Positions 9,866 to 21,371 of a stretch of 64,000 bases of DNA are shown piece by piece. The stretch covers positions 1-64,000 of the forward strand of contig NZ_JACWIJ010000002.1 in assembly GCF_017811175.1 (NCBI RefSeq), written 5' to 3'. The translations under genes and the position numbers were made by a program. Source of the stretch: Melaminivora jejuensis (GTDB taxonomy: Bacteria > Pseudomonadota > Gammaproteobacteria > Burkholderiales > Burkholderiaceae_C). How positions within the stretch are numbered: the stretch's first letter is position 1; every line of letters starts with the position of its first letter. The notes under the pieces were generated by a model. That model saw nothing but the letters and a program-made list of their open reading frames with translations. It had not been told where the DNA came from and ran no database searches.

Positions 9866-10411
9866 ATGGCCGAAGTCTTCACCGCGCCCGACGAAGGCGT
9901 GCCGCCGCCGGCTGCGCCGCAGGATGCGCTGGGCCGCTTCCTGCTGGCCTGGGCCCAACTGTCGGCCCTGGGCGGCGTCGTGCTGCTCGCGCTCGTATGC
10001 TTGCTGTCCACCTGGAGCGTCCTGGGCCGCGCGCTGTTCGATTCGCCCCTGATGGGCGACGTGGAAATGGTGCAGGTCGCCTGCTCGCTGGCCATCTCGT
10101 CCTTCCTGCCCTACGCGCAGATGAAGAACGCCCATGTCATCGTGGATTTTTTCACGCACAACGCTGGCCCGCGCCTGCGCGCCGTGCTCGATCTGCTGGC
10201 CGCCCTGCTGCTGGCTGTGGTCGCAGCCTGGCTGACCTGGCGCAGTGCCGTCGGCGCCTGGGATACCTATCTGTCGGGCGAGACCTCCATGATCCTGGGC
10301 TGGCCCCAGTGGTGGGCGCACCTGACCATCGCGCCGGGCTTTGCGCTGCTGTCGCTGTGCGCGCTCTACACCGCCTGGGGCCGTCAGCAGATCCTGCGGG
10401 GGCTGGCATGA
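9866..10411 (+). CDS. dctQ: TRAP transporter small permease (DctQ family)
   Basis: Intact, 181 residues with four predicted membrane helices: around 28-50 (LSALGGVVLLALVCLLST), 70-90, 105-125 (LDLLAALLLAVVAAWLTW) and 145-170. The segment GDVEMVQVACSLAISSFLPY is characteristic of the family. The 11-base upstream region contains no strong Shine-Dalgarno site, but ATG at 9866 gives the typical length. The stop overlaps the dctM start (ATGA at 10408). Confidence 0.85.
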   Translation: MAEVFTAPDEGVPPPAAPQDALGRFLLAWAQLSALGGVVLLALVCLLSTWSVLGRALFDSPLMGDVEMVQVACSLAISSFLPYAQMKNAHVIVDFFTHNAGPRLRAVLDLLAALLLAVVAAWLTWRSAVGAWDTYLSGETSMILGWPQWWAHLTIAPGFALLSLCALYTAWGRQQILRGLA

Positions 10412-11728
10412 GCGGGGTGACGATTGGCTTCCTGATGGGCGCGCTGGTGCTGGTGCTGCTGGTGCTGCGCGTACACATCGCCATGGCCATGCTGGTGGCT
10501 GGCGGCCTGGGCTATGCCATGGTGTCGGGCTGGGGCCGCTGGGCAGCTACGTCAAGACGATGGCTTTTGCGCGCTACTCGGTCTATGACCTGTCGGTCGT
10601 GCCACTGTTTCTGCTGATGGGCAATATCGCCTCGCGCGGGGGCTGTCGCGTCGCTTGTTCCAGGCGACCAACGCCTTTCTGGGCCACTGGCGTGGCGGCG
10701 TGGCCATGAGCGCCGTGGGCGCCTGCGCCGGCTTTGGCGCGATCTGCGGTTCGTCGCTGGCCACGGCGGCCACCATGGGCCAGGTGGCGCTGCCCGAACT
10801 GCGCCGCTACCAGTATTCGCCGGCCCTGGCCACGGGTGCCCTAGCCGCCGGCGGCACTCTGGGCATCCTGATTCCGCCCTCGGTGGTGCTGGTCATCTAC
10901 GCTGTGCTGGCCGAGCAAAACGTAGCTGCCATGTTCATGGCCGCACTGCTGCCGGGCTTGCTGGCCATGGCCGGCTACATGGTGGCCATTGCCATCTATG
11001 TGCGCGTGGTGCCCGGCAGTGGCCCGGCAGCGCCACGCATGAGCTGGCCCGAGCGCTGGAAGACGGTGCGCCAGGTCTGGCCCATCGTGGCGGTGTTCGT
11101 CACCGTGATCGGCGGCATCTACGGCGGCATCTTTACGCCCACCGAGGCGGCGGCCATCGGCACCATGGCTACCGGCGCGCTGGCTGTCATTACCCGCGAG
11201 CTGACCTGGAAGGGCCTGACACAGGCGGCTTTCGATACCGCCTCTGCCACGGCCATGATCTTCCTGATCCTGCTGGGTGCCGACCTGCTCAATGCCTTCT
11301 TTGCCCTGTCGCAGATGCCCACGGCAGTGGCGCAGTGGGTCTTGACCGCCGGCCTGTCGCCCATGCTGGTGCTGCTGGCCATTATCGTGATCTACCTGGT
11401 GCTGGGCTGCGTGATGGACAGCCTGTCCATGATCCTGCTGACCATCCCGATTTTTCTGCCCATCGTCATGGGCATGGACTACTGGGGCCTGAACCCCACC
11501 GACAAGGCCATTTGGTTCGGCGTGCTGGCGCTGATGGTGGTGGAGATCGGCCTGATCACGCCGCCCGTGGGCATGAATCTGTTCATCATCAACAGCCTGG
11601 CGCGCGACGTGCCCATGAAGGAAACCTACCGCGGCACCGTGCCCTTCATCGTGTCCGACCTGCTGCGCACCGCAGTGCTGGTGCTGGTGCCCGGCCTGTC
11701 GCTGTGGCTGGTGCATTTACTCAACTGA
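10408..11728 (+). CDS. dctM: TRAP transporter large permease (DctM family), frameshifted
   Basis: Main transport subunit of about 440 residues with some 12 hydrophobic segments. MSGVTIGFLMGALVLVLLVL starts at 10408. The frame breaks near 10540 (after LGYAMVSGWG) and near 10640 (after GNIASRGG), then stays open to the TGA at 11726-11728. DctM hallmarks are AICGSSLATAATMGQVALPE, GGTLGILIPPSVVLVIYAVL, GGIYGGIFTPTEAAAIG and EIGLITPPVGMNLFIIN. Both breaks imply a missing base near G-rich runs. Confidence 0.82.
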
Positions 11729-11744
11729 CGCAAGCGCTCCTGTC

Positions 11745-12397
11745 ATGCTCAAGCTTTATTCCTATTTCCGCAGCTCCGCCGCCTACCGGTGCGCATCGCG
11801 CTGGCGCTCAAGGGCCTGCCCTATGAGACCGTGCCGGTGCATCTGCTCGCAGGCGGTGGCCAGCAGCACGCTCCGGCCTACCGCGCCACCAACCCGCAGA
11901 GCCTGGTGCCGGCATTGCAGGACGGCCAAGGCGGGGCGGTGCTCACGCAGTCGCTGGCCATCATCGAATATCTGGACGAGGCCCACGGCGGCGCGCCGCT
12001 GCTGCCTGCCGACTCCCTGGGCCGGGCGCGCGTGCGGGCATTGGCCCAGGCCGTGGCCTGCGACCTGCATCCGCTGAACAATCTGCGCGTGCTGCGCTAC
12101 CTCAAGCACGAACTGGGCGTGAGCGACGCGCAAAAGGACGCCTGGTACGCGCACTGGGTGGGCCTTGGCCTGTCGGCCATCGAGGACATGCTGGCCGCCA
12201 GTCCGGCCACTGGGCGCTTTTGCCATGGCGACGCGCCCGGCCTGGCCGACTGCTGCCTGGTGCCGCAGGTCTTCAATGCCCGGCGCTTCAATTGCCGGGT
12301 GGAGGACTATCCGACCATCGCACGCATCACCGCAGCCTGCGAGGAGCTGCCGGCATTCCAGGCGGCAGCGCCAGACAGGCAGCCGGATGCGCAGTGA
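11745..12397 (+). CDS. maiA: Maleylacetoacetate/maleylpyruvate isomerase (zeta-class GST), one frameshift
   Basis: About 217 residues. MLKLYSYFRSSAAYR is in one frame and RIALALKGLPYETVPVHLLA in the next, with the break near 11790 inside the conserved SSAAYRVRIAL glutathione site. The rest is intact: QSLVPAL and QSLAIIEYLDE (thiol-site Ser/Glu), then the helical C-terminal domain. It performs the glutathione-dependent cis-trans isomerisation of a maleyl ring-cleavage product, upstream of the FAH-family hydrolase. It is the last gene of the cluster and a terminator follows. Confidence 0.82.
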
Positions 12398-12427
12398 GGC
12401 TGGCGCGCTGGCCGGCTGAAATGACGG

Positions 12428-12451
12428 AGGGCGCCGGTGGCGCTCTTTTTT
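12428..12451 (+). terminator. Intrinsic terminator after the catabolic cluster
   Basis: AGGGCGCC-GGT-GGCGCTCT forms an 8-bp stem with one G-U pair, followed by a run of T to 12451. It lies 30 bases after the isomerase stop and ends the cluster. Confidence 0.75.
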
Positions 12452-12525
12452 GTTGCACCCCGGCAGCTTTGTCCCACTTGGGACAAACGCCTCTGGCGCC
12501 GTGTCGGCCTCTGCCTACAATGGAA

Positions 12526-12545
12526 AATCGCACGATCGTACTTTT
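12526..12545. promoter_or_regulatory. Candidate operator upstream of the FadB-like gene
   Basis: The perfect 8-bp palindrome ACGATCGT at 12532-12539 sits within an imperfect dyad 32-45 bases before the FadB-like start, where a promoter would lie. Short dyads of this kind are typical of TetR-family regulators of fatty-acid degradation. No regulator gene is adjacent, so this is a weak inference. Confidence 0.3.
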
Positions 12546-12570
12546 CCAACTCTGACAAAGGAAGACCCGC

Positions 12571-14682
<2,112 letters not shown>

Positions 14683-14692
14683 GGTTGAGCGT

Positions 14693-14723
14693 TTGGCGTT
14701 GAGCGTTCAGCGCTCGACGCCAA
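14693..14723 (+). other. Long hairpin between FadB-like gene and thiolase
   Basis: TTGGCGTTGAGCG pairs with CGCTCGACGCCAA across the five-base loop TTCAG, giving a 13-bp stem with one G-U pair. No T-run follows. It begins 10 bases after the FadB-like stop and may attenuate read-through or stabilise the upstream message. Confidence 0.6.
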
Positions 14724-14765
14724 CCTGCGAAACGCACAACCCACAACGCACAACAGGAATTTGAA

Positions 14766-15939
14766 ATGACCTCTGCAGTGATCGTCTCCACCGCCCGCAC
14801 CCCCCTTGCCAAGAGCTGGAAGGGCGCTTTCAACATGACCCACGGCGCCACGCTGGGCGGCCACGCCGTGCGCGCTGCCGTCGAGCGCGCCGGCATCGAG
14901 CCGGCCCTGGTCGATGACGTCATCATGGGCTGCGCCAACCCGAGGGCGCCACTGGCATGAACATCGCGCGCCAGATTGCGCTGATGGCCGACCTGCCGGT
15001 GACCACCTCGGGCATGACCATCAACCGCTTTTGCTCCTCGGGCCTGCAGACCATCGCCACCGCCAGCCAGCGCATCATCGCCGGCGAGGGCGACGTGTAT
15101 GTCGCTGGCGGCGTGGAGAGCATCTCCTGCGTGCAGCAGGAGATGAACATGCACATGATCTTCGACCCGGCGCTGAAGAAGAAAAAGCCCGAGATCTACT
15201 GGTCTATGTTGCAGACCGCCGAGCAGGTAGCCCAGCGCTACGGCATTGGCCGCGACGCCATGGACGAGTACGGCGCCGCCAGCCAGCAAAAGGCCTGCGC
15301 CGCGCAGGCTGCCGGCTTGTTTCAAGATGAGATTGCGCCCATCGAAGTCACCATGGGCGTGGCTGACAAGACGCTGGGCCTGATCACCAAAAAGGTGACC
15401 GTCTCCAAGGACGAGGGCACGCGCGAGGGCACGACCTTCGAGGGCATCCACGGCCTGCGCTCGGCGCTGCCGGGCGGCCTGGTGTCTGCCGGCAACGCCA
15501 GCCAGTTCTCCGACGGCGCCGGTGCCTGCGTGGTGGTGAGTGAGGAGTTCGCACAGAAAAATGGCCTCAAGCCCCTGGGCCGCTTCCTGGGCTTTGCCGT
15601 GGCCGGCTGCGAACCCGACGAGATGGGCATCGGCCCGGTCTTTGCGGTGCCCAAGGTGCTCAAGAAGCTCGGCCTGAGAGTTGAGGACATCGACCTGTGG
15701 GAACTCAACGAAGCCTTTGCCGTGCAGGTCATCTACTGCCGCGACAAGCTGGGCATCCCGCTGACCGCCTGAACGTCAACGGCGGCGCCATCGCTCTGGG
15801 CCACCCCTACGGCGTGTCCGGCCAGCGCCTGACCGGCCACGCGCTGATCGAGGGCAAGCGCCGGGGTGCCAAGCGCGTGTGCGTGACCATGTGCATCGGC
15901 GGCGGCATGGGCGCGGCCGGGGTGTTCGAGGTGCTGTAA
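14766..15939 (+). CDS. fadA: Acetyl-CoA C-acyltransferase (thiolase), frameshifted
   Basis: About 391 residues if repaired. ATG at 14766 begins [20 protein letters not shown]. The frame breaks near 14940 (after MGCANP) and near 15768 (after KLGIP). The catalytic Cys is in [15 protein letters not shown], the His in [14 protein letters not shown] and the second Cys in [14 protein letters not shown]. It cleaves 3-ketoacyl-CoA to acetyl-CoA and a shortened acyl-CoA, completing the cycle begun by the upstream enzyme. Both breaks are single-base losses. Confidence 0.85.
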
Positions 15940-15998
15940 GCACAAGCACGCTGGGCCTCCTGGACACTGGGCGCAACAGGCCCCGGTGTCCTCCACGC

Positions 15999-16028
15999 CC
16001 CGCGCAGGCTCAACGCCTGCGCGGGTGT
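15999..16028 (+). terminator. Hairpin terminator after thiolase
   Basis: CCCGCGCAGGC-TCAAC-GCCTGCGCGGG is a perfect 11-bp stem followed by TGTTTCGCTTT, a weak T-tract. It lies 60 bases after the thiolase stop. Confidence 0.6.
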
Positions 16029-16050
16029 TTCGCTTTAAGTTTCGCTTTAA

Positions 16051-16100
16051 TTTTGATAGCTATCAGCGCTTGACTGGCAAGGGTTGGGGCCACTTTTCAT
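16051..16100 (+). repeat. Dispersed AGCGCTTG intergenic repeat, copy 2
   Basis: Close to consensus: TTTTGATAGCTATCAGCGCT followed by TGACTGGCAAGGGTTGGGGC. It lies between the thiolase terminator and the convergent MFS gene. Confidence 0.9.
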
Positions 16101-16110
16101 CATGATTGGG

Positions 16111-16135
16111 CGGCGCCTGCAGGCTTTAGGCGCCG
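16111..16135 (-). other. Hairpin downstream of the MFS gene
   Basis: CGGCGCCT and AGGCGCCG form a perfect 8-bp stem around a nine-base loop, just past the MFS stop. No T-run on either strand. Possibly a weak or factor-dependent transcription end. Confidence 0.35.
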
Positions 16136-16141
16136 GTGATG

Positions 16142-17338
16142 TCAGGTGCGGGTGCGTGGATGCGCCTGGAATCGCCAGCCGGCCACGCCGCCCATGACCA
16201 CCACTGCGCTGCAAAAGCACGCCAGCGCCACGTTCATGCCCCAGCGGTCGGCGATCCAGCCGATGCCCAGCATGGGCGCCATCGAGCCCAGGTAGCCCAC
16301 GACCAGGTAGGTCGACAACAGGCCCGAGCGGTTGTGCGGCGTGGCGATGCGGTTGATCATGGTCATGCCGGTCAACATGCACAGCGCATGGCCTAGCGCC
16401 GTCAGCAGCACGCCGCTGAAAAACAGCACGGTGCTGGCCGCCAGCAGGTTGAGCAGCAGCAGGGCGTTGCTCGCGGCCAGCGCCGCCATGCCGGCAAAGC
16501 CCGCCCAGCGCACCGGCATGTGCCGCGCCAGCAACTGAAGGCCCGAGGAGGCGAACAGAATCAGCGCCACGGCCGTGCCGCTCACCACCGGGCCATGCCA
16601 GGGGATCATCTGATCCAGGAACAGCGGGAGCATGGACGCATACAGGCCAAACACCCCAAAGGCCACGAAGGGCAGGGCGCAGGTCAGCACGAACACGCCC
16701 GAGTCCGCAGCCGCAGGCCAAGTCAGCCGGGGAACGATGTCGGCCCACACCGCCCGGCGCTGGGGCGTGCCGCCCTCGTGGACATGCTCGCGCACTTGGC
16801 GCAGGCCCACGATGCCCAGCACGGCCAGCACCAGCGTGGGCAGGTAGGCGGTCACCAGCGGCGCCGGCGCCCACTGCCCCAGGATGCCGCCCATCAGCGG
16901 CCCGACCCCGAAGCCGAAGGCGATGAGGATGCTGCTGAGCATGGCCATGCGGTGGCGTTTTTCCGGTGGCGCCACCTGCAAAAAGCCCAGCGACGCGCTC
17001 GTGGTGACCATGCTGGAGGCCGCCCCGACGATGAAGCGCCCCACAGACAGCGACACGGCGTTCCACGCCAGCAGGGACACCAGCGTGCCCAGCCAGATCG
17101 CCGCCAGGGCCCAGGCCATCGTCGTCTTGAAGCCCAGCACATCCGGCAGCCGCCCGAACAGCAGCAGGGCGCACAGCGCGCCGCCCATGTAGATCACGTA
17201 GATCAGCGAGACCTGCACGGTCTGCAGGTGCCAGGCCTCCTGGTACAGGCCGTACAGCGGGCTGATCAGCGCCGTGCCCATCACCCCCACGACCATGGCG
17301 AAGCTGAGCAGGCAAAGAGACCGGAAACCAGGGGACAT
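16142..17338 (-). CDS. MFS transporter
   Basis: Intact, 398 residues with about 12 hydrophobic segments. MFS signatures are the helix 2-3 loop FGRLPDVLGFKTTM (a variant of GxLaDrxGrkr) and the later loop IGWIADRWGMNVAL. A short charged stretch (VREHVHEGGTPQRR) lies between the two six-helix halves. The substrate is unknown; the architecture resembles drug or metabolite exporters of the DHA1 type. It is divergent from the acyl-CoA dehydrogenase gene with a 220-base shared upstream region, so it may respond to the same signals. Confidence 0.8.
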   Translation of the reverse strand: MSPGFRSLCLLSFAMVVGVMGTALISPLYGLYQEAWHLQTVQVSLIYVIYMGGALCALLLFGRLPDVLGFKTTMAWALAAIWLGTLVSLLAWNAVSLSVGRFIVGAASSMVTTSASLGFLQVAPPEKRHRMAMLSSILIAFGFGVGPLMGGILGQWAPAPLVTAYLPTLVLAVLGIVGLRQVREHVHEGGTPQRRAVWADIVPRLTWPAAADSGVFVLTCALPFVAFGVFGLYASMLPLFLDQMIPWHGPVVSGTAVALILFASSGLQLLARHMPVRWAGFAGMAALAASNALLLLNLLAASTVLFFSGVLLTALGHALCMLTGMTMINRIATPHNRSGLLSTYLVVGYLGSMAPMLGIGWIADRWGMNVALACFCSAVVVMGGVAGWRFQAHPRTRT

Positions 17339-17559
17339 GCAAGAAACACCAAGAGCAGCAGCGGCGCTGCAGGAAGGGAAAAGGACAGGGCGGGGCCACG
17401 GAGCCAGGCGGGGCGCGGCGGATGAACGGGCAAGACGCGTATTGTGCTCATGGCTTGACCCAGGCCGGCCCTTGCCCTGCTGGCCCTCGCCGGGGCTGCA
17501 CTGGCTGGCGTCACCCAGCGGACAGCCACTGGCGCTGGCGGCCTCCCATAATTTCCTGC

Positions 17560-19398
17560 ATGACCACCCCTTTGCGCACCACCCTCGACTTCCTGCTGCA
17601 CGACTGGCTGCAGGCCTGCAGCCTCACTGACCGTGAACGCTTCGCCGACCATTCGCGCGAGACGTTCGACGCCGTGCTCGATACCTGCGAGCGCATCGCG
17701 CGCGAGAAATACGCGCCCTTCAACCGCACCGTGGACACGCAGGAGCCGCAGTTCGACGGCGAGAAAGTCATCCTGCCGCAATGCACCCATGACGCCCGGC
17801 GCGCCTATGCGGACAGCGGAATGCTCAGCGCCGCGCAGGACTATGCCCTGGGCGGCATGCAGCTGCCCTACGTGGTCGAGTCGGCGGCCAATGCGTTCTT
17901 CGGCGTCGCCTCCATCAGCATCGGCTCCAACTTGCTGACCACCGGCAACGCCAACGCCATTTTGGTGCATGGCACGCCGGCGCAGCAGCAGGTCTTTGCC
18001 GCCAATGAATTCAATGGCCGCTGGGCCGGCACCATGTGCCTGTCCGAGCCGCAGGCCGGCTCGTCGCTGTCGGACATCGCCACGCGCGCCGAGCCCGATG
18101 GCGCCGATTTTGCCGATGACCCGCTGGGCCCGCGCTACCGCCTCACCGGCAACAAGATGTGGATCAGCTCGGGCGAGCATGAGCTGACGGAAAACATCGT
18201 GCATCTGGTGCTGGCCAAGATCCCCGGCCCGGATGGCCGCCTGGTGGCGGGCACGCGGGGCATTTCGCTGTTCATCGTGCCCAAGCAGCTGGTCGATACC
18301 GAGGGCCAGCTCACCGGCGAGCGCAACGACGTGGCCCTGGCCGGCCTGAACCACAAGCTGGGTTGGCGCGGCACGACCAATACGCTGCTGAACTTCGGTG
18401 AGGGCAGATACCCGGTGCGCGGCGGCGCGGGCGCCATCGGCTACCTGGTAGGCCAGCCGGGCGAGGGCCTCAAGTGCATGTTCCACATGATGAACGAGGC
18501 GCGCATCGCCATCGGCATGGCCGCGACCATGCTGGGCCTGGCGGGCTATTACGCCAGCCTGGACTATGCCAAGACCCGCCTGCAAGGCCGCCCGGTCGGC
18601 GCCGGCGGCAAGGATGCGACCCAGCCCCAGGTGCCGCTGATAGCGCACGCCGACATCAAGCGCATGTTGCTGGCGCAAAAGAGCTGGTGCGAGGGCGCCC
18701 TGGCGCTGAACCTGTACTGTGCGCGCCTGGTCGATGAGGGCCGCACGGGCGAAACCCAGGCCGCCGCCAACGCCCGGCTGCTGCTGGAGGTGCTGACCCC
18801 GATTGCCAAGAGCTGGCCCAGCGAAAACTGCCTGGAGGCCAACAGCCTGGCCATCCAGATCCACGGCGGCTACGGTTACACGCGCGACTTTCCCGTCGAG
18901 CAGTACTGGCGCGACAACCGCCTGAACATGATTCACGAGGGCACGCACGGCATCCAGGCGGCCGACCTGCTGGGGCGCAAGGTGGTCATGCAGGGCGGCG
19001 CCGGCCTGACGCTGCTGGCCGAGACCATCAGCGCCACCATGGAGCGCTCGCGCCAGCACAAGGCGCTGGCCCCGTGGGCCGACCAGCTGGCCGTGGCGCT
19101 GCAGGACGTGCTGGCGGCCACGCAGGCGGCCTGGGCGTCGGGTGATCCGCAGGAGGCGCTGGCCAACGCCGTGCCCTACATGCAGGCCTTTGGCCATATG
19201 GTGCTGGCCTGGGTCTGGCTGGACGTGGCCGCCAGCGTGCTGGAGCGCGACCCGGCGCTCCACGATGCCGCCAATGCTGGTCGCATGGGCGCAGCGCGCT
19301 ACTTCTTCGGCTACGAGCTACCGCGCATCACGCCCTGGCTGGCCGTGGCGGCGCGGCGCGACATGACCTGCGCGCAGATGGCGCCGGACATGTTCTGA
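17560..19398 (+). CDS. Acyl-CoA dehydrogenase (FadE-like, with C-terminal extension)
   Basis: Intact, 612 residues from ATG at 17560. An upstream ATG at 17422 in the same frame would add 46 residues that look unrelated. Features are an N-terminal helical domain, FAD-contact segments MCLSEPQAGSSLSDIATRA and YRLTGNKMWISSGEHELTEN, HMMNEARIAIGMAATMLGLA, and the catalytic Glu in NMIHEGTHGIQAADLLGRK (about residue 458). The extra C-terminal alpha-helical domain of about 130 residues is typical of the 590-620-residue acyl-CoA dehydrogenases of Burkholderiales. It introduces the first double bond in fatty acyl-CoA degradation and passes electrons to ETF. It stands alone, divergent from the MFS gene. 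Confidence 0.88.
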   Translation: MTTPLRTTLDFLLHDWLQACSLTDRERFADHSRETFDAVLDTCERIAREKYAPFNRTVDTQEPQFDGEKVILPQCTHDARRAYADSGMLSAAQDYALGGMQLPYVVESAANAFFGVASISIGSNLLTTGNANAILVHGTPAQQQVFAANEFNGRWAGTMCLSEPQAGSSLSDIATRAEPDGADFADDPLGPRYRLTGNKMWISSGEHELTENIVHLVLAKIPGPDGRLVAGTRGISLFIVPKQLVDTEGQLTGERNDVALAGLNHKLGWRGTTNTLLNFGEGRYPVRGGAGAIGYLVGQPGEGLKCMFHMMNEARIAIGMAATMLGLAGYYASLDYAKTRLQGRPVGAGGKDATQPQVPLIAHADIKRMLLAQKSWCEGALALNLYCARLVDEGRTGETQAAANARLLLEVLTPIAKSWPSENCLEANSLAIQIHGGYGYTRDFPVEQYWRDNRLNMIHEGTHGIQAADLLGRKVVMQGGAGLTLLAETISATMERSRQHKALAPWADQLAVALQDVLAATQAAWASGDPQEALANAVPYMQAFGHMVLAWVWLDVAASVLERDPALHDAANAGRMGAARYFFGYELPRITPWLAVAARRDMTCAQMAPDMF

Positions 19399-19429
19399 TG
19401 CTGGGTGGCCGTCTTTCTACAATCGTCCG

Positions 19430-20977
19430 ATGGCCCGCAAGCAACTCCCCATCGGCATCCAGACCCTGGCCAAGATCCGTGCCAAGGACTGCTACTACGT
19501 GGACAAGACGCCGATTGCGCTGCGGCTGATAGCGCAAGGCTCGTACTTTTTCCTGTCGCGCCCGCGGCGCTTTGGCAAGAGCCTGTTCCTGGACACGCTC
19601 AAGGAGCTGTTCGAGGGCAACCGGGCGCTGTTCGAGGGGCTGCACGCCGAGCAGCACTGGGATTGGTCAGTCAAGTACCCGGTGCTGCGCTTCAGCTTTG
19701 GCGGTGGCTTGCTGGGCAGCGTGGAGGACTTGCGCGCCAGCCTGGACGAGCAACTGGGCACCTTCGAGGCGCGCCACGGCCTGCCCGCCGAATACCCCGA
19801 TGCGCGCAGCCGCTTCAAGCGCCTGATCCTGCGCCTGGCCGAGCAGACCGGCCAACGCGTGGTGGTGCTGATCGACGAATACGACAAGCCCATCCTCGAC
19901 CGCATCGAAGACCAGGACGTGGCGCTGCAGCTGCGCGAGGTGCTCAAGGACTTTTATTGCGTCATCAAGGACAGCGATGCGCACATCCGCTTTGCCTTTC
20001 TCACGGGCGTATCCAAGTTCAGCAAGGTCAGCATTTTCTCGGGCCTGAACAACCTGGAAGACATCACCATCAGCCCCGAGTACAGCAGCATCTGCGGCTA
20101 CACCGATCATGATGTGGACACCGTGTTCGCGCCCGAGCTGCCGGGTCTGGATCGAGGCGAGATCCGGCGCTGGTACAACGGCTACAGCTGGCGCGGCGAG
20201 TCGGTCTACAACCCCTTCGATGTGCTGCTGCTGTTTCGCAACCGCCAGTTCCAGCCCTACTGGTTCGAGACCGGCACGCCCACCTTTTTGGTCAAGCTGC
20301 TCACGCGGCGGCGCCAGTTCACGCCCGCGCTGGAAAACGTCTTCGAGTCGGCCACGCTGCTGTCGAGCTTCGAGGTGGACAACATCGCCACCGAAGCGCT
20401 GCTGTTCCAGGCCGGCTACCTCACCATCACCGGCGAGCGCTACCGCCCCGGGCGGCTGGCGCTGCAGCTGTCCTATCCCAACCTGGAAGTCAAGACCAGC
20501 CTGAACAACAGCCTGCTGGGCGCACTGTGCGGCGCCACCGAAGTGCCCGAGCGCTACATCAACCCGGTCTATGACCTGCTCGAAGCGGGCGACCTCGCGG
20601 GGCTGCAGCAACTGCTGCACAGCTTCTTTGCCAGCATCCCGCACGACTGGTACCGGGGCAACCCCATCGCCCAATACGAGGGCTACTGGGCCAGCGTCTT
20701 CTACAGCTACTTTGCTGCGCTGGGGCTGGACATGGTGCTGGAGGACGCCACCAACCAAGACCGCATCGACATGGCGCTGCGCTGGCTGGGGCAGACCTGG
20801 CTGTTCGAGTTCAAGGTCGTGGAGCTGGTGCCTGAAGGGCGGGCCATCGAGCAGCTGCAACAGAAAAACTACGCCGACAAATACCGCGCCAGCGGGCCGG
20901 TGCATCTGGTGGGCGTGGAGTTCAGCCGCGAGAGCCGCAACATCGTGGCATTCGATACGCTGACCGTGGGTAGCTGA
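19430..20977 (+). CDS. AAA-ATPase-like protein with C-terminal PD-(D/E)XK nuclease-type domain
   Basis: Intact, 515 residues. The N-terminus (LPIGIQTLAKIRAKDCYYVDKT) leads to a degenerate P-loop region RPRRFGKSLFLDTLKEL, where FGKS replaces GxxGxGKS. Walker B is VVVLIDEYDKPILD and a sensor-like segment is FLTGVSKFSKVSIFSGLNNL. This pattern is that of AAA-ATPase_like (PF09820) proteins. The C-terminus holds the PDDEXK_9 (PF08011) pattern: the Glu and Lys in WLFEFKVVE and a QLQQKNYADKY helix. Such proteins are common in bacteria, often in several copies, and have no established function; a role in defence or mobile-element biology is often supposed. It follows the acyl-CoA dehydrogenase gene by 31 bases but is unrelated in function. 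Confidence 0.8.
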   Translation: MARKQLPIGIQTLAKIRAKDCYYVDKTPIALRLIAQGSYFFLSRPRRFGKSLFLDTLKELFEGNRALFEGLHAEQHWDWSVKYPVLRFSFGGGLLGSVEDLRASLDEQLGTFEARHGLPAEYPDARSRFKRLILRLAEQTGQRVVVLIDEYDKPILDRIEDQDVALQLREVLKDFYCVIKDSDAHIRFAFLTGVSKFSKVSIFSGLNNLEDITISPEYSSICGYTDHDVDTVFAPELPGLDRGEIRRWYNGYSWRGESVYNPFDVLLLFRNRQFQPYWFETGTPTFLVKLLTRRRQFTPALENVFESATLLSSFEVDNIATEALLFQAGYLTITGERYRPGRLALQLSYPNLEVKTSLNNSLLGALCGATEVPERYINPVYDLLEAGDLAGLQQLLHSFFASIPHDWYRGNPIAQYEGYWASVFYSYFAALGLDMVLEDATNQDRIDMALRWLGQTWLFEFKVVELVPEGRAIEQLQQKNYADKYRASGPVHLVGVEFSRESRNIVAFDTLTVGS

Positions 20978-21039
20978 GGCGCTTGCTTCCTCTGCCTCTT
21001 GAGGGTGCGTCTTCACCCCTCATCCTTTGAGGAGCACCT

Positions 21040-21156
21040 CTTCCCCCCTCCCCCCTGGGGGAGGGCTGGGGTGGGGGCCAGCGACGCTGGCCGCACGGCA
21101 TGGCGCGCCAGAACCAGCCGGCCCCCATCCCGGCCTTCCCCAGCGGGGAAGGAGCC
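21040..21156. repeat. GC-rich inverted-repeat element (CCCTCCCCC..GGGGGAGGG type)
   Basis: The left arm (21040-21079, CCCCCCTCCCCCCTGGGGGA then GGGCTGGGGTGGGGGCC) is mirrored by a right arm (21120-21156, starting GGCCCCCATCCCGGCC). Between them, at 21077-21091, lies the perfect palindrome GCCAGCG-A-CGCTGGC. A related single arm occurs at 53300-53335. Nested small inverted repeats like this are typical of REP/MITE-like elements. Confidence 0.7.
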
Positions 21157-21228
21157 AGGACAGCGCACGCCTGCATCGGGCGCGGCGCACGGCATCACAC
21201 CGCCTGCATCAGCCCCGCAAAACTCCTG

Positions 21229-21280
21229 TTTTGATAGCTGCCAGCGCTTGACCAGCAAGGGTTTGCAGCCGATTTGACCT
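21229..21280 (+). repeat. Dispersed AGCGCTTG intergenic repeat, copy 3
   Basis: TTTTGATAGCTGCCAGCGCT followed by TGACCAGCAAGGGTTTGC and GATTTGACCTGAA; nearly identical to copy 6 on the other strand. Confidence 0.9.
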
Positions 21281-21371
21281 GAAGAATCAGCAAAAAAACA
21301 CTGCAAAACCCCGCCTCCAGACCCCAGGCCGCCCCAAAACCGTCCGAAGCAGCCTGTTTCCGCCCTGTTTT

